From contig NZ_CP043575.1 in NCBI RefSeq assembly GCF_014076495.1, positions 3,844,001 through 3,908,000 on the forward strand: a DNA stretch of 64,000 bases, read 5' to 3'. Positions 24,797 through 35,040 of the stretch are shown here, in pieces (positions within the stretch are counted from its first letter, which is position 1; every line of letters starts with the position of its first letter). The stretch comes from Comamonas koreensis. Lineage in GTDB: Bacteria; Pseudomonadota; Gammaproteobacteria; Burkholderiales; Burkholderiaceae_C. A model generated the notes under the pieces. That model saw nothing but the letters and a program-made list of their open reading frames with translations. It had not been told where the DNA came from and searched no databases. The position numbers were made by a program, and so were the translations under genes.

Positions 24797-25425
24797 AGCC
24801 CCACCTCGCAGATCTCGCCGTTGGCATCGCCCCGGGCCTGCAGGCCTGGCAGCACCACTGACACCCCATTGACCGTGCCGCGATTCCAGCGCGGGTTCTC
24901 TCGGCATGCGCCCACCACATCGCCCGCATTGGCCTTGCGCAGCAGGGTCGAGCTGTACAGCGCACCCTCGCCCTTGTTGTGGATGAAGTCGATGAACACG
25001 GCCTGCTGCAGAGGCGTGTAGGTGGTCCAGAGGCGGAACAGGCCCATGGCCGTGCGCTCTGCCGCCAGGTAGCGGCTGCGCTCCAGCGCGTAGCAGTCGG
25101 CCGGCGTGTAGTACCGGCCAGCCACCACGGCGCGGCCCGTGATGCCGTTACAGACCGTCAGGGGCTGGCCCTTGCCCAGCTTGTCCACGTAGGGCGTGCC
25201 AATGTGGCGGTAGCTGCTCTCGTAGTAGCTACCCATCACCATGGCGATCTTGACCGCCCGCGATGTGCCAGAGTCAGCGGCCACGGCCTGGATGTACTGG
25301 TTCTGCTCGACCATGGCCTGGGCTGCGGCCTTGTCGCGCTCCAAGGCCACGTAACCGCCACCGCCTGCTGTCAGAACGGCCAGCGCCATCAGGCCGGCGC
25401 GCATTGCGTTTGGAATCTTGCTCAT
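24793..25425 (-). CDS. Phage lysozyme (GH24-type endolysin)
   Basis: 210 residues from MSKIPNAMRAG. A hydrophobic N-terminus (GLMALAVLTAGGGGYVAL) looks like a signal-arrest-release anchor. E (in YYESSYRH), D (in VDKLGKG) and T (in PLTVCNGIT) give a GH24-like catalytic trio with wider spacing than T4 lysozyme. Cuts peptidoglycan at lysis. The start is fixed by the ATGA overlap with the holin stop. Confidence 0.85.
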   Translation of the reverse strand: MSKIPNAMRAGLMALAVLTAGGGGYVALERDKAAAQAMVEQNQYIQAVAADSGTSRAVKIAMVMGSYYESSYRHIGTPYVDKLGKGQPLTVCNGITGRAVVAGRYYTPADCYALERSRYLAAERTAMGLFRLWTTYTPLQQAVFIDFIHNKGEGALYSSTLLRKANAGDVVGACRENPRWNRGTVNGVSVVLPGLQARGDANGEICEVGL

Positions 25426-25763
25426 GACAGGTCCGCCCTCTGCGTCTCGCTCATCTGGCGGTACTCGTCCAGCGTGATGATGCGCGGGCCCAGCCGTGGC
25501 TTGATCCACCCCCAGCGCTCAAAAGCTGGCCGCCACAGCTTTTTCCAGAACCACTCGCAGATGAGCAGCACCGTATAGAGTGCGGCCACGATAGAAGCGA
25601 TGGTTCCCCACGGGATGGAGTTCACCCAGTACCAAGTCTCAAAACTGGAATTGATGGTGGCCGCCTGGGCTATCTTGTCTGCCACATCGGCTTGCGCAGC
25701 CGTGGCCAACGTCACCGCACTTGTCGCCTTTGCAATCGGCATGCTGATGTCTGTGCTCTGCAT
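25422..25763 (-). CDS. Putative holin
   Basis: 113 residues. One clear membrane segment (WGTIASIVAALYTVLLICEWFW) near 52-73 and a charged C-terminus. Identified by position directly before the lysozyme with a 4-bp overlap. A one-segment holin or pinholin is possible; sequence similarity is not evident. Confidence 0.65.
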   Translation of the reverse strand: MQSTDISMPIAKATSAVTLATAAQADVADKIAQAATINSSFETWYWVNSIPWGTIASIVAALYTVLLICEWFWKKLWRPAFERWGWIKPRLGPRIITLDEYRQMSETQRADLS

Positions 25764-25788
25764 CGAGAGACTCCCTCAGAAATAAGAA

Positions 25789-25806
25789 AACCCGCCGAAG
25801 CGGGTT
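25789..25806 (-). terminator. Terminator after the tail genes
   Basis: AACCCGC with complement GCGGGTT around a four-base loop, followed on the minus strand by TTTTC. Sits between the tail-fibre-assembly gene and the holin. Confidence 0.7.
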
Positions 25807-25828
25807 GTGTTGTGTGTTGTGCCGAGGG

Positions 25829-26371
25829 TTACAGCGCCTGGGCGTAGTCGAAAAGCTCGAACAGATCCGCCTCTGTCAGGTTAAGGCCCGCCGCCAGCGC
25901 AAGTACCGTCGGGCTGTCCGACTCGATAGCTGCCGACCCCTGCCAGTCCACAAGGGCCCTATAGCGGTTCACCTCATCGGGGATCAGGCTGATTTGCGCC
26001 TCAATGTCTTCGTTCTTGATGCCCTTCATGTCGAACAGCGCAAGCAGAGCCTGGCGCTTGGTCACGGTCACCCGCGCAGCATCCCGGGCGGCCTGCTCGG
26101 CAGCCAGGCGCTCGGCCTCAAGCTGGGCCAGCTCGCCGTCATCCAGCGGCACAACCTCCCACTGCTGCAGGTAGCCGTCGTCTGTCTCCAGCGGCTCCAC
26201 TGGCGCCGCCTTATGCGTGGCTGGATCAAACTCTGGCGGATCAGTCGGCGTGATGAGCACATAGCGATCCGGCGCCTCAAAGGGCACGGGAAACGACATG
26301 TTATGGGCGTGCCTGGCGATGATGTCTGCCGGGCTCAGCCCGAACTCTCGGGTTTCTTTGTCGAGGTACAT
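25829..26371 (-). CDS. Tail-fibre-assembly-like protein
   Basis: 180 residues. Proline-rich N-terminal half with YVLITPTDPPEFDPATHKA, followed by a helical acidic part (LEAERLAAEQAARDAARV, KRQALLALF). This layout is common for proteins downstream of tail fibres. Assignment rests on position and composition. Confidence 0.6.
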   Translation of the reverse strand: MYLDKETREFGLSPADIIARHAHNMSFPVPFEAPDRYVLITPTDPPEFDPATHKAAPVEPLETDDGYLQQWEVVPLDDGELAQLEAERLAAEQAARDAARVTVTKRQALLALFDMKGIKNEDIEAQISLIPDEVNRYRALVDWQGSAAIESDSPTVLALAAGLNLTEADLFELFDYAQAL

Positions 26372-26380
26372 GCACCCTCC

Positions 26381-27076
26381 TTATCGGGTTCGGCCGAGGA
26401 TCGAACCAGCAGCCAGAATGTTGACGTTCGCAATGCCGTCGATGGCATATCCAGCAAGAGAGCCAGTAGCGGGACCAGTCCGACTCTGCGATTCAAAAGA
26501 GCCGCTTGTGCTCCCGTCATTGCCAGTCGCGCCCTGAATTCCTATTGCTCCACCAGACCCGCCAGAGCCGCCATAAGCAATACCCTGGGTAGATCCGCCG
26601 ATGGCTGGACCACCAACAGTTTGCGATGTGCCAGAATTACCTGAGCCGGCATTCAGCATCACAGGCGGATCAGCACCATTGAATCCCGCCCCAATCCCGC
26701 CAGAGCCACCATTGCCGGTTCCAGAGTATCCAGTGCCTCGGAAGATGTAGACGGTCTGTCCAGTGCCACCCTGGCCACCACCACCGAAGATGACTCCGCC
26801 GGCGTTGTCCAGGTTGAACTTGCTGGAGGCGACGAGGCCTGTGCCGCTGTTGTAGACACCCCCAATACGGCCGCGATTAATCACAGTTAGAAGGTAGTCC
26901 GGAATATTCGCAACGGTGATCGTGGCCACATCCACACCAGCATTGATGGTGCAGTACAGGGCCTCGAAGCCAACCCAACCCGCAGAAATAGCAAGAGCCC
27001 GAATATCCGGGCTCCTGACGCTGGCCGCTATGGTGATGTACACCGGGCCTTTAATGAGTGGTGGTCGGTACGCCAT
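26381..27076 (-). CDS. Glycine-rich tail tip/fibre protein
   Basis: 231 residues from MAYRPPLIKG. The N-terminal ~90 residues are mixed alpha/beta; from about residue 100 it is glycine-rich (FGGGGQGGTG, YGGSGGSGG), as in phage adhesin tips where polyglycine loops bind receptors. Probably a host-range determinant. Confidence 0.65.
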   Translation of the reverse strand: MAYRPPLIKGPVYITIAASVRSPDIRALAISAGWVGFEALYCTINAGVDVATITVANIPDYLLTVINRGRIGGVYNSGTGLVASSKFNLDNAGGVIFGGGGQGGTGQTVYIFRGTGYSGTGNGGSGGIGAGFNGADPPVMLNAGSGNSGTSQTVGGPAIGGSTQGIAYGGSGGSGGAIGIQGATGNDGSTSGSFESQSRTGPATGSLAGYAIDGIANVNILAAGSILGRTR

Positions 27077-27077
27077 A

Positions 27078-27404
27078 TCAGTAGTTCGGCAAGTAAGAGC
27101 CCAGCCACTGCTCAGCCCCAGTGGATTGCGGCCGGCGGAACTGGAAGATGTGAATCTTGCCGGTTTGCAGGTTCTGCGGGGCGAGGCCGCCAACCCAGCG
27201 AACGGTAGCGGGCCAGGACAAGGTGCCGGAGGACAGATTCACCTCCAACTCAAACAGCATGCAGTCTGCGGGCCGGTTGTTGAAGGTGAACGCTACCGCG
27301 CCGGCCACAGTCGCATGAAAGTACGTCCGCTTAGAGAGGTCGCACACCCCACCGGTTGCCGCCAGAGATAGGGGAGCTTGTGCTTGTTGTGCTGCTGATG
27401 ACAT
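27078..27404 (-). CDS. Small tail protein
   Basis: 108 residues. FTFNNRPADCMLFELEVN, LSWPATVRW and GKIHIFQFRRP suggest a beta-rich domain like those seen in fibre or neck appendages. Lies between two fibre genes, two bases from the next. Function inferred from place. Confidence 0.6.
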   Translation of the reverse strand: MSSAAQQAQAPLSLAATGGVCDLSKRTYFHATVAGAVAFTFNNRPADCMLFELEVNLSSGTLSWPATVRWVGGLAPQNLQTGKIHIFQFRRPQSTGAEQWLGSYLPNY

Positions 27405-27442
27405 TTAAATGCCCTTCCATTTCTTTGATCGAAGCCCTGGCA

Positions 27443-28576
27443 TCAGTACCAGTCCCCAGTAGCGAAGAGATAAGCCCGCACATTTATGCTGCCACTTTGC
27501 GGCGAATACCAATGATTCGCCCATCGGTCGGTTAGAAACTCTGCGACATAAACCTGCGACGGCACTGGAGCTGCGGCGTAAACCAGCTGCATCTCAGTGG
27601 TCGGGGCAGAAATAAACGGCGCGGGAAACGTTGCATCGTGCCGTGCAGTGATATATCCGGGGCCGTAGGCGGTGGTAGCGCTCAGCGTCGCCACCACTTC
27701 CCGACAGCAGTGCTGCGTCCCATCGGCAAATCGTGTAAATCTTCCGTTCGCATTACTTCCCCGCTGGACTACAGGATTGCCATTCATGTTCAGCCCGCCA
27801 GTGAAGTTCTGCAGGGCAGTCCAAGTGTTGGCTGAGGCGATGGCCGGCTGCGCGGCGGTGTACGCTGTCACCCCGCTGATGCGCACCCAGTCATTGGATG
27901 CCGAGTCGTACTGCAGCATGATCTGCCAGTTGAGGACGTTCATCAGGTAGTCTTCGGCATCCCCGCAGATGGTCTTGCCGTTGCGCTGGATGTACGGAGT
28001 CAAGGTGCCGGACACGTTCACTGCAGCGACCACCATTCCATGGAACGGACTGGCCGGCAGTTGCAGCACCGAGCTACCCGAACTCATGCGGTACATGCCG
28101 CGATCCGCTGCCACAGTCGTACCTGCAGGGCAAGGGAACACCGTGAAGTCGTTTCGGCTCACCTCGCCCCAGTACGTAGAACCAAGGGCCGGGGCTTGGG
28201 TCGTCACATTGGCCAGGTTCAGCTTGAGATACCACAGCCGTCCCAGGTGGGTCACAGTGGCCGGCACATTCAGCGCCCCGGTTAGAGTTGACCACTCCCC
28301 TTTATAGTTTGCTGCTGCAAAGGCGCCATTTGCTGCTGTTTGCACATCGACAAGGCGCGCAGCGGCCGTCTCTGCGGAGGTATTCGAGTCGTTCGCACGC
28401 TGGTTGGAATACTCCGCATTGGTCTTGGCCGAATCAGCCACCGCTTTCACATCCCCACCCCACGGCGCCATCTGCGTCGTGAAGTTCTCTGCGGTCACGT
28501 TGAACGTGGCCTCGTCCATGTTGTTGTTCGGGACGGTGCCAAGGTCCCGAATCGGTGGTACTGCGACGATTGGCAT
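27443..28576 (-). CDS. Tail fibre protein
   Basis: 377 residues from MPIVAVPPIRDLG. Helical N-terminus with SAKTNAEYSNQRANDSNTSAETAAARL (coiled coil), a middle FKGEW-like module (ANYKGEWSTLTGALNVPATV) common in phage fibres, and a beta-rich C-terminus ending NVRAYLFATGDWY. Stop and start of the neighbour overlap as TAATG. Confidence 0.75.
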   Translation of the reverse strand: MPIVAVPPIRDLGTVPNNNMDEATFNVTAENFTTQMAPWGGDVKAVADSAKTNAEYSNQRANDSNTSAETAAARLVDVQTAANGAFAAANYKGEWSTLTGALNVPATVTHLGRLWYLKLNLANVTTQAPALGSTYWGEVSRNDFTVFPCPAGTTVAADRGMYRMSSGSSVLQLPASPFHGMVVAAVNVSGTLTPYIQRNGKTICGDAEDYLMNVLNWQIMLQYDSASNDWVRISGVTAYTAAQPAIASANTWTALQNFTGGLNMNGNPVVQRGSNANGRFTRFADGTQHCCREVVATLSATTAYGPGYITARHDATFPAPFISAPTTEMQLVYAAAPVPSQVYVAEFLTDRWANHWYSPQSGSINVRAYLFATGDWY

Positions 28577-29508
28577 TAGACAACCCCCTTTACATTCACT
28601 GTTATTGATGTGCTGACCGTGGTGTGCGGCTGCCATCCGATGCTGATAAAGCCCACCGTTGCGAGATAGCGATACTTGCCAATGGAGCTGGCATAGACCG
28701 AGACAGGCGTGTCCTTGAGCCGCTCAATGAGCGAGAACAGCCGATTGGCGTCCTCTGCATCGATGATTACGGGCAAGGACAGATTCACCGCTGAGCCACG
28801 GGGCACAACACGGAAGGTGCCGTCCTCGAAGTCCTTGCGATAGCTGTAGTTCTGGATCTCGGCGTTGGCCCCGTACTGGGTGCCCGAGGGCATGCCCACG
28901 CTGGTCATCCCGAAAGCCGTCCAGGTGCCGATCGACATCCAGCCAATCCCCACCGGTTGCGCCGGGTCGGCCGTCACGGTCACCGTGATGACGGTGGACG
29001 ACTTGCTGGGGATGCTCTCGATGCGGAACGACTTGATGGCCGTCCGCTCTCCGAAGAAGTAATTCCACCAGCCAACACGCGGAAGGTTCAGCCCTGTATC
29101 GACAGGTGTGATCAGGTCCGGCCCTCCCACACCGTCGGTCACCGTGATCTGCAGGCGCTTTCCGGTGAGACCGTGGAGCGCGATGCCGGTGATGAATGGC
29201 ACCTTCAACACATAGGTGAGCGAGCCCAGGCGGTTGACCTGGGTTGTCTGCACATAGGGGTCGAAGGGCGCCCACCGGTTTGACGGCCGCATGTCACTCC
29301 AGCTATTGGCGTCTTGGTCCGGTGGGATATTGAGATTGGGCGGGACATTGGCGCACTTGTATACGCGCTGCCCATAAACCCGTTCTGCATCTTTGGCGAC
29401 AGCTACGCCTGCCGTCCAGGCCACCTCCCCGGCTGTCGTATCGACAGCGGGGATGGACCCGGCCAGCATCGAGCTGTCCCCAATCTGCTTGGGGACTAAC
29501 ACGTACAT
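28576..29508 (-). CDS. Distal tail/baseplate-like protein
   Basis: 310 residues, beta-rich, beginning MYVLVPKQIGDSS. It follows the tape measure directly and is the only large protein before the fibre, so it probably does the job of a tail-tip hub. WTAFGMTSVGMPSGTQYG and RLFSLIERLKDTPV are notable. Family not named. Confidence 0.65.
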   Translation of the reverse strand: MYVLVPKQIGDSSMLAGSIPAVDTTAGEVAWTAGVAVAKDAERVYGQRVYKCANVPPNLNIPPDQDANSWSDMRPSNRWAPFDPYVQTTQVNRLGSLTYVLKVPFITGIALHGLTGKRLQITVTDGVGGPDLITPVDTGLNLPRVGWWNYFFGERTAIKSFRIESIPSKSSTVITVTVTADPAQPVGIGWMSIGTWTAFGMTSVGMPSGTQYGANAEIQNYSYRKDFEDGTFRVVPRGSAVNLSLPVIIDAEDANRLFSLIERLKDTPVSVYASSIGKYRYLATVGFISIGWQPHTTVSTSITVNVKGVV

Positions 29509-29518
29509 AAGGAACCCT

Positions 29519-32500
29519 TTAGTTCATGGCGACCGTACGCAGGCCGTTGCCGCCTTCCGACACCTGTTCGATGTTCGCGTCCAGGCGGCGGTTGGAGATG
29601 GCGATATCACCCGTGTTGTGGTTGATGGCTTGAAGCTCGGCGCGCAAAGCCTTGACCTCCTGCACCAACTCCGCATTGCCACCCCCCTGGGTGTTCAATG
29701 CAGCCATCAGCGCCCGGTTATCAGCCGCAGGGATGATCCGTTCGCCCTGGTGGATGTTCGCGGTCATGTCACGCGGCACGTAGTTCGTGCCGATGGCAAA
29801 CGATGCCCGCTTACGCCACTGGTTCTTCTCGGGGTCCCACTCAAACTCGCCGCTTGTCTTGAACCGCTCGAACTCCGCAAGGGAGTAGCCGTTGCTGTTC
29901 ATCTGGCCGGTGCTGTTGTAGCTGGTCTGCCCGGCTGGGGTCTGGCCGATCTCTCCATTGCTGAAGATGGCACGGCCGTCTGCCGTGAGTCCAACCACCG
30001 TGACCCGGTTCGATCCAGCGACTGTGCCTCCCAGACTGCCACCGCCCGTGGGGGTGTAGCCGGGAGCAGAACCACCACCAACACCAGCCTTAGCCGCTTC
30101 CTCCTTGCGGATGCGCTCCTGTTCCTTGGGGTCCAGCAGCTTGTACAGGGCGTTGACAGCGTCGGTAACGCTGAGCGTTGCATCTACCTGCGTCTCACCG
30201 TACTCCTTCCAGAACGTGAGCGTGTCGTCCAGGCGCTTGATCTGCGCATTGGCCAGGTCGATTTGCTTTTGCGCATCGGATTTAGCCAACTCTGCATACC
30301 CACCGAGCTCGTCCAACTGGCCCGCCAGCACCTTCTTGTCATAGTCAAGCTCCGCCTGGGTGGCGTAGTTGTCCATGACCAGACCACCGGTAGCCGCTTC
30401 AATGGCCGACTTGGTAGCATCGAGGTCCGACAGTCCCCCACCCTTGCGGGCGCGGTCCAGGGCCTGCTCGATGTACACCATGCCAGCCGCAGCCGACCAG
30501 CTTGCGCTGTCCTCGACCGAATCCCGCAGCGATTTAGCCGCATTGGTCACCAGGTCGAAGTAGCTCGATGCCTTTGTCAGCGAGTCCTTGGCGTCTGCGG
30601 AGAACTGGTTCCAGTACTCCTTTTCACGGGAGACGGCGGCTTCCAGGTTCTTCATGGCCAGGTCTTTGGCAGCCTTTTGGGCCGCCACCAACTCAGCAGC
30701 CATGTCTTCCGCAGCTTGCTTGGCAGCGGCGTCGTTCTTGGCCTTATCCTCAGCGTTCCACACCTCAACCTGCATGCGCACCAGCTCAGGGTCCTTGTAT
30801 TTCTCAAGCTCCTTCAACTGCTTTGCACGTTCGAGCTTCGTCGCCTCGTCGTCTTTGCCCTGGGCGCGCAAGAGTTGCACGTTCAGGTCTTCCTTCATGG
30901 CGGCGATGTTCTCGGCAGAGGTGTAGACCACATCGAACGAATCAGCCAAACCGATCATCGCGGCGTACAGCTTGCGGCCTGCCTCGGTGGAGAGGTCAAT
31001 CCCGTTGATGTACTCCCGCAAGGCATCCCGGCTGGTGGGCATCGATTCCACGCCAAGCTTTTTCAGCGCCTCATTCAAAAGCCGCGTTTGGTTTGCGACC
31101 TTCTCCTGATCCGTGTAGAACTTGTCGTAGTAGTTGCTGGTCGCCGCGGCGAACTTGTCTGCTCCGCCGAATGCGTCCATCAATTCCGAGGCCATATCGG
31201 CACCGGCCAGGCTCACAGAGTAGAGGGTGTCCCCGATGGCCTTGAACCACTCGTTTGCCAGCGTGATCGAGGTGGACAAGCGGGTAAGCGCCTCAAGCTG
31301 GGTTTCCCCGGCCCGGGTGTACTCGTCCGTCGTCAGTACCAGGCCGCCCATCTGGTCGGCGATCTTCTGGAACTCCTCCTGCAGTTTCTTGGTGGCCTCT
31401 TCCTCGCTCAAGCCCTTGAGGTTGACCTTGATCTTGGCCGTGAAGCCGTCCAAGGCCTCCCCACCCAGACCCACGGCCCCCGCCATGGCACGGATGGATT
31501 CATCCATTGCCAGGAACTGGTTGCCCAGCGCAGAGCGCATTTCCTCGGGCAGCTCTTCGTATGTCGTTTTGTTCGACCGGAACAGACCACCCTTGTAGTA
31601 CTTGAACAACCGGCCCTCGAAGCCACTGTCGCCGCCGAAAGTTCCCTCTACGCCTGACTCTTTGAGCTTGCGGCCAAAGAGCGAGCCGAAGATGTCGCCA
31701 CCGAACAGCAAGCTCAGACCGCCGATGATGGGTCCCAGAGCGCCCAGGAACGTGCCCAGGCCACCCATGATGTTTCCGGAACCGATAGCGATGGAGCCAG
31801 CAGACATCGCGCCGCCAAAGGTTGCGCCCGTAGTGCTCAAACCCAAGGAGCCCATCAGGCCTCCGAAGCCAGCACTCATGCCGCCGCCGAAGGTGCCCAG
31901 CAGGCCGAGAGCATTGGCGCCGCTCAGTCCAGAGCTAAGGTTGCTGAACATGCCGCCGCCAGCAGCCGCTGCACCGGCCGCACCGGCAGCAGCGCTGCCA
32001 GTGAACCCAAGCAGGTTGCCAACGATGTTGATCACGAACGGCTCAGCGAGCATCTTGTAGATCTGCTTCGCCACCAGGGTGAAGAAAGACGTTCGTAGAG
32101 ACTTGCAGAACGATTCCCACCCGGACTTGCCGTTGTTCATCATGTCGGCAAAGCCTTGGACGAAGATGTCCTCTACCTGTTGGATGGTCTGTTCGTACTT
32201 CTGTTTAAGCTCCTTGTTAGCCTCGTCTGACTTGACAGCGACATCCTTCAAGCCAAGCAGATCATTGCGCTCCTTGAGCTCCTTAATCTGCGCCTGCAGA
32301 GCCTCAATCATCTGGGTGTCAAAGACATCGAACGATTGCTTCGCTTGCAAGGCCGCGAGTGCTGCTTCCTTGGTGGCTATCACTTGTTGACGACGCATCT
32401 GCAAGATTGAGGCTTGCTCTTGTCGGGTCTTGCCGATCAAAGCAATCTCGTCTCGTAGTTGCTGGTTCTCACTCTCTAGGGACTGGGCCGAGGAGAACAC

Positions 32501-35026
32501 AGCATTCACCCCTCGCTGCCGCTCTTCCCGCCAAGCAGCGCGCGCAGCCGTTTCCTCCTTTAGGGCTTCGATTGTTTTATCACCCCGAGCCAATTCGTCC
32601 AGATAAGCTTGAGCCTGTTGCTTGTGGGCCTGCGTCAGCTTTTTCGTGCCCTGCTCTGAGATCAGAAATCGCAGTTTGTCTGCCTCCGAGAGCTTGCGGC
32701 CATACTTCAGCTCTTCTTCATTTTCAAGAATCTTGAGCTTGATAGAGCTGATTAGCTTCTCATATTCGGACTGCTCCTTTTTAACCGCTGCAGCGCCAGA
32801 ACTATCTCTGCCTTTCTTGGCCATTGAAGCCAGTTGCTCATTGACGCCCTTGATTCGCTCCTCCAAGTCTTTCGCTTCTTTGGAGTTGCCGAGTTGCGCG
32901 TCCTGAAGCGCTTTCAAGTCACCGCCCAGCTTCTTTGCGACCTCGCGAACCTCCGCCATCCGCTCAGACTGCGACTTATACCCCTTGGATGCCTCAAGCG
33001 CGGCCTTAGCACGTTGCAAGAACAATGCGTTCTCAGCAGCCACCAGGGGAACGCTGGTGTTGCTTGCCGCGCTTTGGAGCGCTGCGGCAGCGCCTTTTGC
33101 GGCTGCCTGTGCATCACGAAGACGGCTAGCCATCTCCAGCCACTTCTGCAGAATACTAGGGCTGATGTTTCCAGACTCAGCAGCCCTTTGCAGGACCGGC
33201 GCGAGGTTGCCGCCTTCTTTGCCAGCATCGCGCAGATCGTTGATCAAGGCTTCAAACTGGTCTGACGGCATGCGTATGCTCGCCAAGCCAGCGACAGACT
33301 GGATCAGTGCGTCCAACTCCTTCTGCGACTGCTTGATGGCGGTCTTCTGCTCATCTTGGATGGCCATCTTGATGACGATCTGCTTCTCAGCAGGCAATGC
33401 ATCCAGCTTCTTCTTCAGCTCCTCCAGAGGCTGATTCAGACCGCCAATGCTCTTAACCAAGCTCTCAGAGCTATCCCGGAACGTATAGAACGCTGCTGTG
33501 GCAGCGCCTGCAACGGTCAGTATGGTGCCCAAAGGGCCGCCCAGGAAAGCCATCGCTGCGGAGACTCCGCGTGCTGCACCACCCAAGGATAGAAGGCCCG
33601 TGGCCGCAGTCGTACTAACTCCGGCCATACTGGCCAAGGTCAGTTGGTAACGCGCAGCTTGAATCGTGGACGCAGCGAAAGCTACCCCGGTGGAAGCAAT
33701 GGATGCAGTGAAGCGAGCGCCCAAGACCAAAGCCACCGCACCGCCCACAGTCGCCAGAACATCCAGGTTGTTGGCCAGCAGGTTGATGCCGCTAGCAAAG
33801 CCCTTGGTAGCGCCGCTGGCTGTAGCCTGGGCGCCAACCATCAGCATGATGTTGTTCTTCAGGACCGTGAAGGCCCCAGATATGGTCTGCACTGACTCCG
33901 CTTCTTCGCGGAGTTTGCCCAGCGCCTTTGGTAGCGACTCTGCCAGGACAGCAGAGGTGAGCTGCCCAGCTTCAGCCATCTTGCGCAGAGCGCCTACCGG
34001 TACGCCCAGGCCATCAGCCAAGGCCTTCATCAGTCGTGGCGCAGCCTCGTTCACAGAGTTGAACTCTTCGCCGCGCAGCACGCCGGAGGCGAATGCCTGC
34101 GACAGCTGCAGCATCGCAGAGGACGCCTCACTGGCCGTCGCACCCGACACCTTGAGGGACAAAGCGACCGTCTCAGTGATGTCCGAAAGTTTCTGCTGGC
34201 TCAGGTTGAGCGACGCAGTTCCGTTCGCGATACGCGCATACAGCGTTCCCAGCTCGCCGATACCTTGCTGAGCATCGGTAGAGATGCGCTGAACAGATGC
34301 CATCGCGGCCGAGTAGTCTGACGCACCCTTTGTCGCCAACTTCAACTGCGCGGTGAATTTTGTGTATCCATCAATCTGCGTGATGATCTCGCGGGCGCCG
34401 AAGCCAACCCCGATGATGGACAAGGCCGCGCTCACAGCATTTGCGGCAGTGTTCAGCGCCCGGAAAGACTTTTCAGCCGCGCTGTTGGACGCCGAGGCGC
34501 GCAGCATGTCCTTGGCGTATTTATCGGCCTCACGGGAGGCTTGGGCCAGTTCTTTCTGCTCTACCTTCAAGGCGTCGATGCGGCTTCCCATCGCACGAGC
34601 GATCTCCTGTGCGCCGGTACTCATCCCTCGTTGCGCGGCGCGATAAGCCTCCATTTCACCGCGAGTCATGCGAAGGCCATTCGCCTCCTCGACCAGCTTG
34701 CGGATGTGCTTTTCTTCTTCGGCGGTCAACGAGGCCATTGCGCGCGCCAGGCTCGCCGTATCCGTCACAGCTTCACGCGCAGCTGTGCCAGAGGCTTTGA
34801 TGCCGGTGGCAGCCTTCTGCGCGGCGTCGCCAGTCTTCTTCAGGCCATCACCTGCGCCGGAACCCAGGTCCGCCAGAGACTTCGCAACCTTCTTGCTCTC
34901 CGCAGAGATGCCGGCCATCGATTGCTCGACTTTGGGCCCTTGCTGAGCCAGCTCGGCCAGCTTCTTGATGCCCTTGTCTACGCCGTCGGTTTCAACGGCA
35001 ATGCCTACGGCTGCTACATCGGTCAT
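29519..35026 (-). CDS. Tail tape measure protein
   Basis: 1835 residues from MTDVAAVGIAVETDG. An earlier in-frame ATG lies inside a terminator and is rejected. Long alanine-, lysine- and glutamate-rich coiled-coil stretches; a hydrophobic glycine-rich region near 1010-1100 (AGAAGAAAAGGGMFSN, GGLGTFLGALGPIIGG); C-terminal IHQGERIIPAADNRALMAA, typical of tape measures. The length implies a tail of over 200 nm by the usual residue-to-length rule (inference). Confidence 0.93.
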   Translation of the reverse strand: MTDVAAVGIAVETDGVDKGIKKLAELAQQGPKVEQSMAGISAESKKVAKSLADLGSGAGDGLKKTGDAAQKAATGIKASGTAAREAVTDTASLARAMASLTAEEEKHIRKLVEEANGLRMTRGEMEAYRAAQRGMSTGAQEIARAMGSRIDALKVEQKELAQASREADKYAKDMLRASASNSAAEKSFRALNTAANAVSAALSIIGVGFGAREIITQIDGYTKFTAQLKLATKGASDYSAAMASVQRISTDAQQGIGELGTLYARIANGTASLNLSQQKLSDITETVALSLKVSGATASEASSAMLQLSQAFASGVLRGEEFNSVNEAAPRLMKALADGLGVPVGALRKMAEAGQLTSAVLAESLPKALGKLREEAESVQTISGAFTVLKNNIMLMVGAQATASGATKGFASGINLLANNLDVLATVGGAVALVLGARFTASIASTGVAFAASTIQAARYQLTLASMAGVSTTAATGLLSLGGAARGVSAAMAFLGGPLGTILTVAGAATAAFYTFRDSSESLVKSIGGLNQPLEELKKKLDALPAEKQIVIKMAIQDEQKTAIKQSQKELDALIQSVAGLASIRMPSDQFEALINDLRDAGKEGGNLAPVLQRAAESGNISPSILQKWLEMASRLRDAQAAAKGAAAALQSAASNTSVPLVAAENALFLQRAKAALEASKGYKSQSERMAEVREVAKKLGGDLKALQDAQLGNSKEAKDLEERIKGVNEQLASMAKKGRDSSGAAAVKKEQSEYEKLISSIKLKILENEEELKYGRKLSEADKLRFLISEQGTKKLTQAHKQQAQAYLDELARGDKTIEALKEETAARAAWREERQRGVNAVFSSAQSLESENQQLRDEIALIGKTRQEQASILQMRRQQVIATKEAALAALQAKQSFDVFDTQMIEALQAQIKELKERNDLLGLKDVAVKSDEANKELKQKYEQTIQQVEDIFVQGFADMMNNGKSGWESFCKSLRTSFFTLVAKQIYKMLAEPFVINIVGNLLGFTGSAAAGAAGAAAAGGGMFSNLSSGLSGANALGLLGTFGGGMSAGFGGLMGSLGLSTTGATFGGAMSAGSIAIGSGNIMGGLGTFLGALGPIIGGLSLLFGGDIFGSLFGRKLKESGVEGTFGGDSGFEGRLFKYYKGGLFRSNKTTYEELPEEMRSALGNQFLAMDESIRAMAGAVGLGGEALDGFTAKIKVNLKGLSEEEATKKLQEEFQKIADQMGGLVLTTDEYTRAGETQLEALTRLSTSITLANEWFKAIGDTLYSVSLAGADMASELMDAFGGADKFAAATSNYYDKFYTDQEKVANQTRLLNEALKKLGVESMPTSRDALREYINGIDLSTEAGRKLYAAMIGLADSFDVVYTSAENIAAMKEDLNVQLLRAQGKDDEATKLERAKQLKELEKYKDPELVRMQVEVWNAEDKAKNDAAAKQAAEDMAAELVAAQKAAKDLAMKNLEAAVSREKEYWNQFSADAKDSLTKASSYFDLVTNAAKSLRDSVEDSASWSAAAGMVYIEQALDRARKGGGLSDLDATKSAIEAATGGLVMDNYATQAELDYDKKVLAGQLDELGGYAELAKSDAQKQIDLANAQIKRLDDTLTFWKEYGETQVDATLSVTDAVNALYKLLDPKEQERIRKEEAAKAGVGGGSAPGYTPTGGGSLGGTVAGSNRVTVVGLTADGRAIFSNGEIGQTPAGQTSYNSTGQMNSNGYSLAEFERFKTSGEFEWDPEKNQWRKRASFAIGTNYVPRDMTANIHQGERIIPAADNRALMAALNTQGGGNAELVQEVKALRAELQAINHNTGDIAISNRRLDANIEQVSEGGNGLRTVAMN

Positions 35027-35040
35027 ATGGCGTGCCCAAT

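Noticed and set aside
29393..31657. A 754-codon plus-strand open frame
   Set aside because: It is antisense to the tape measure gene and arises from that gene's codon bias; no start signal and no protein family resemblance.
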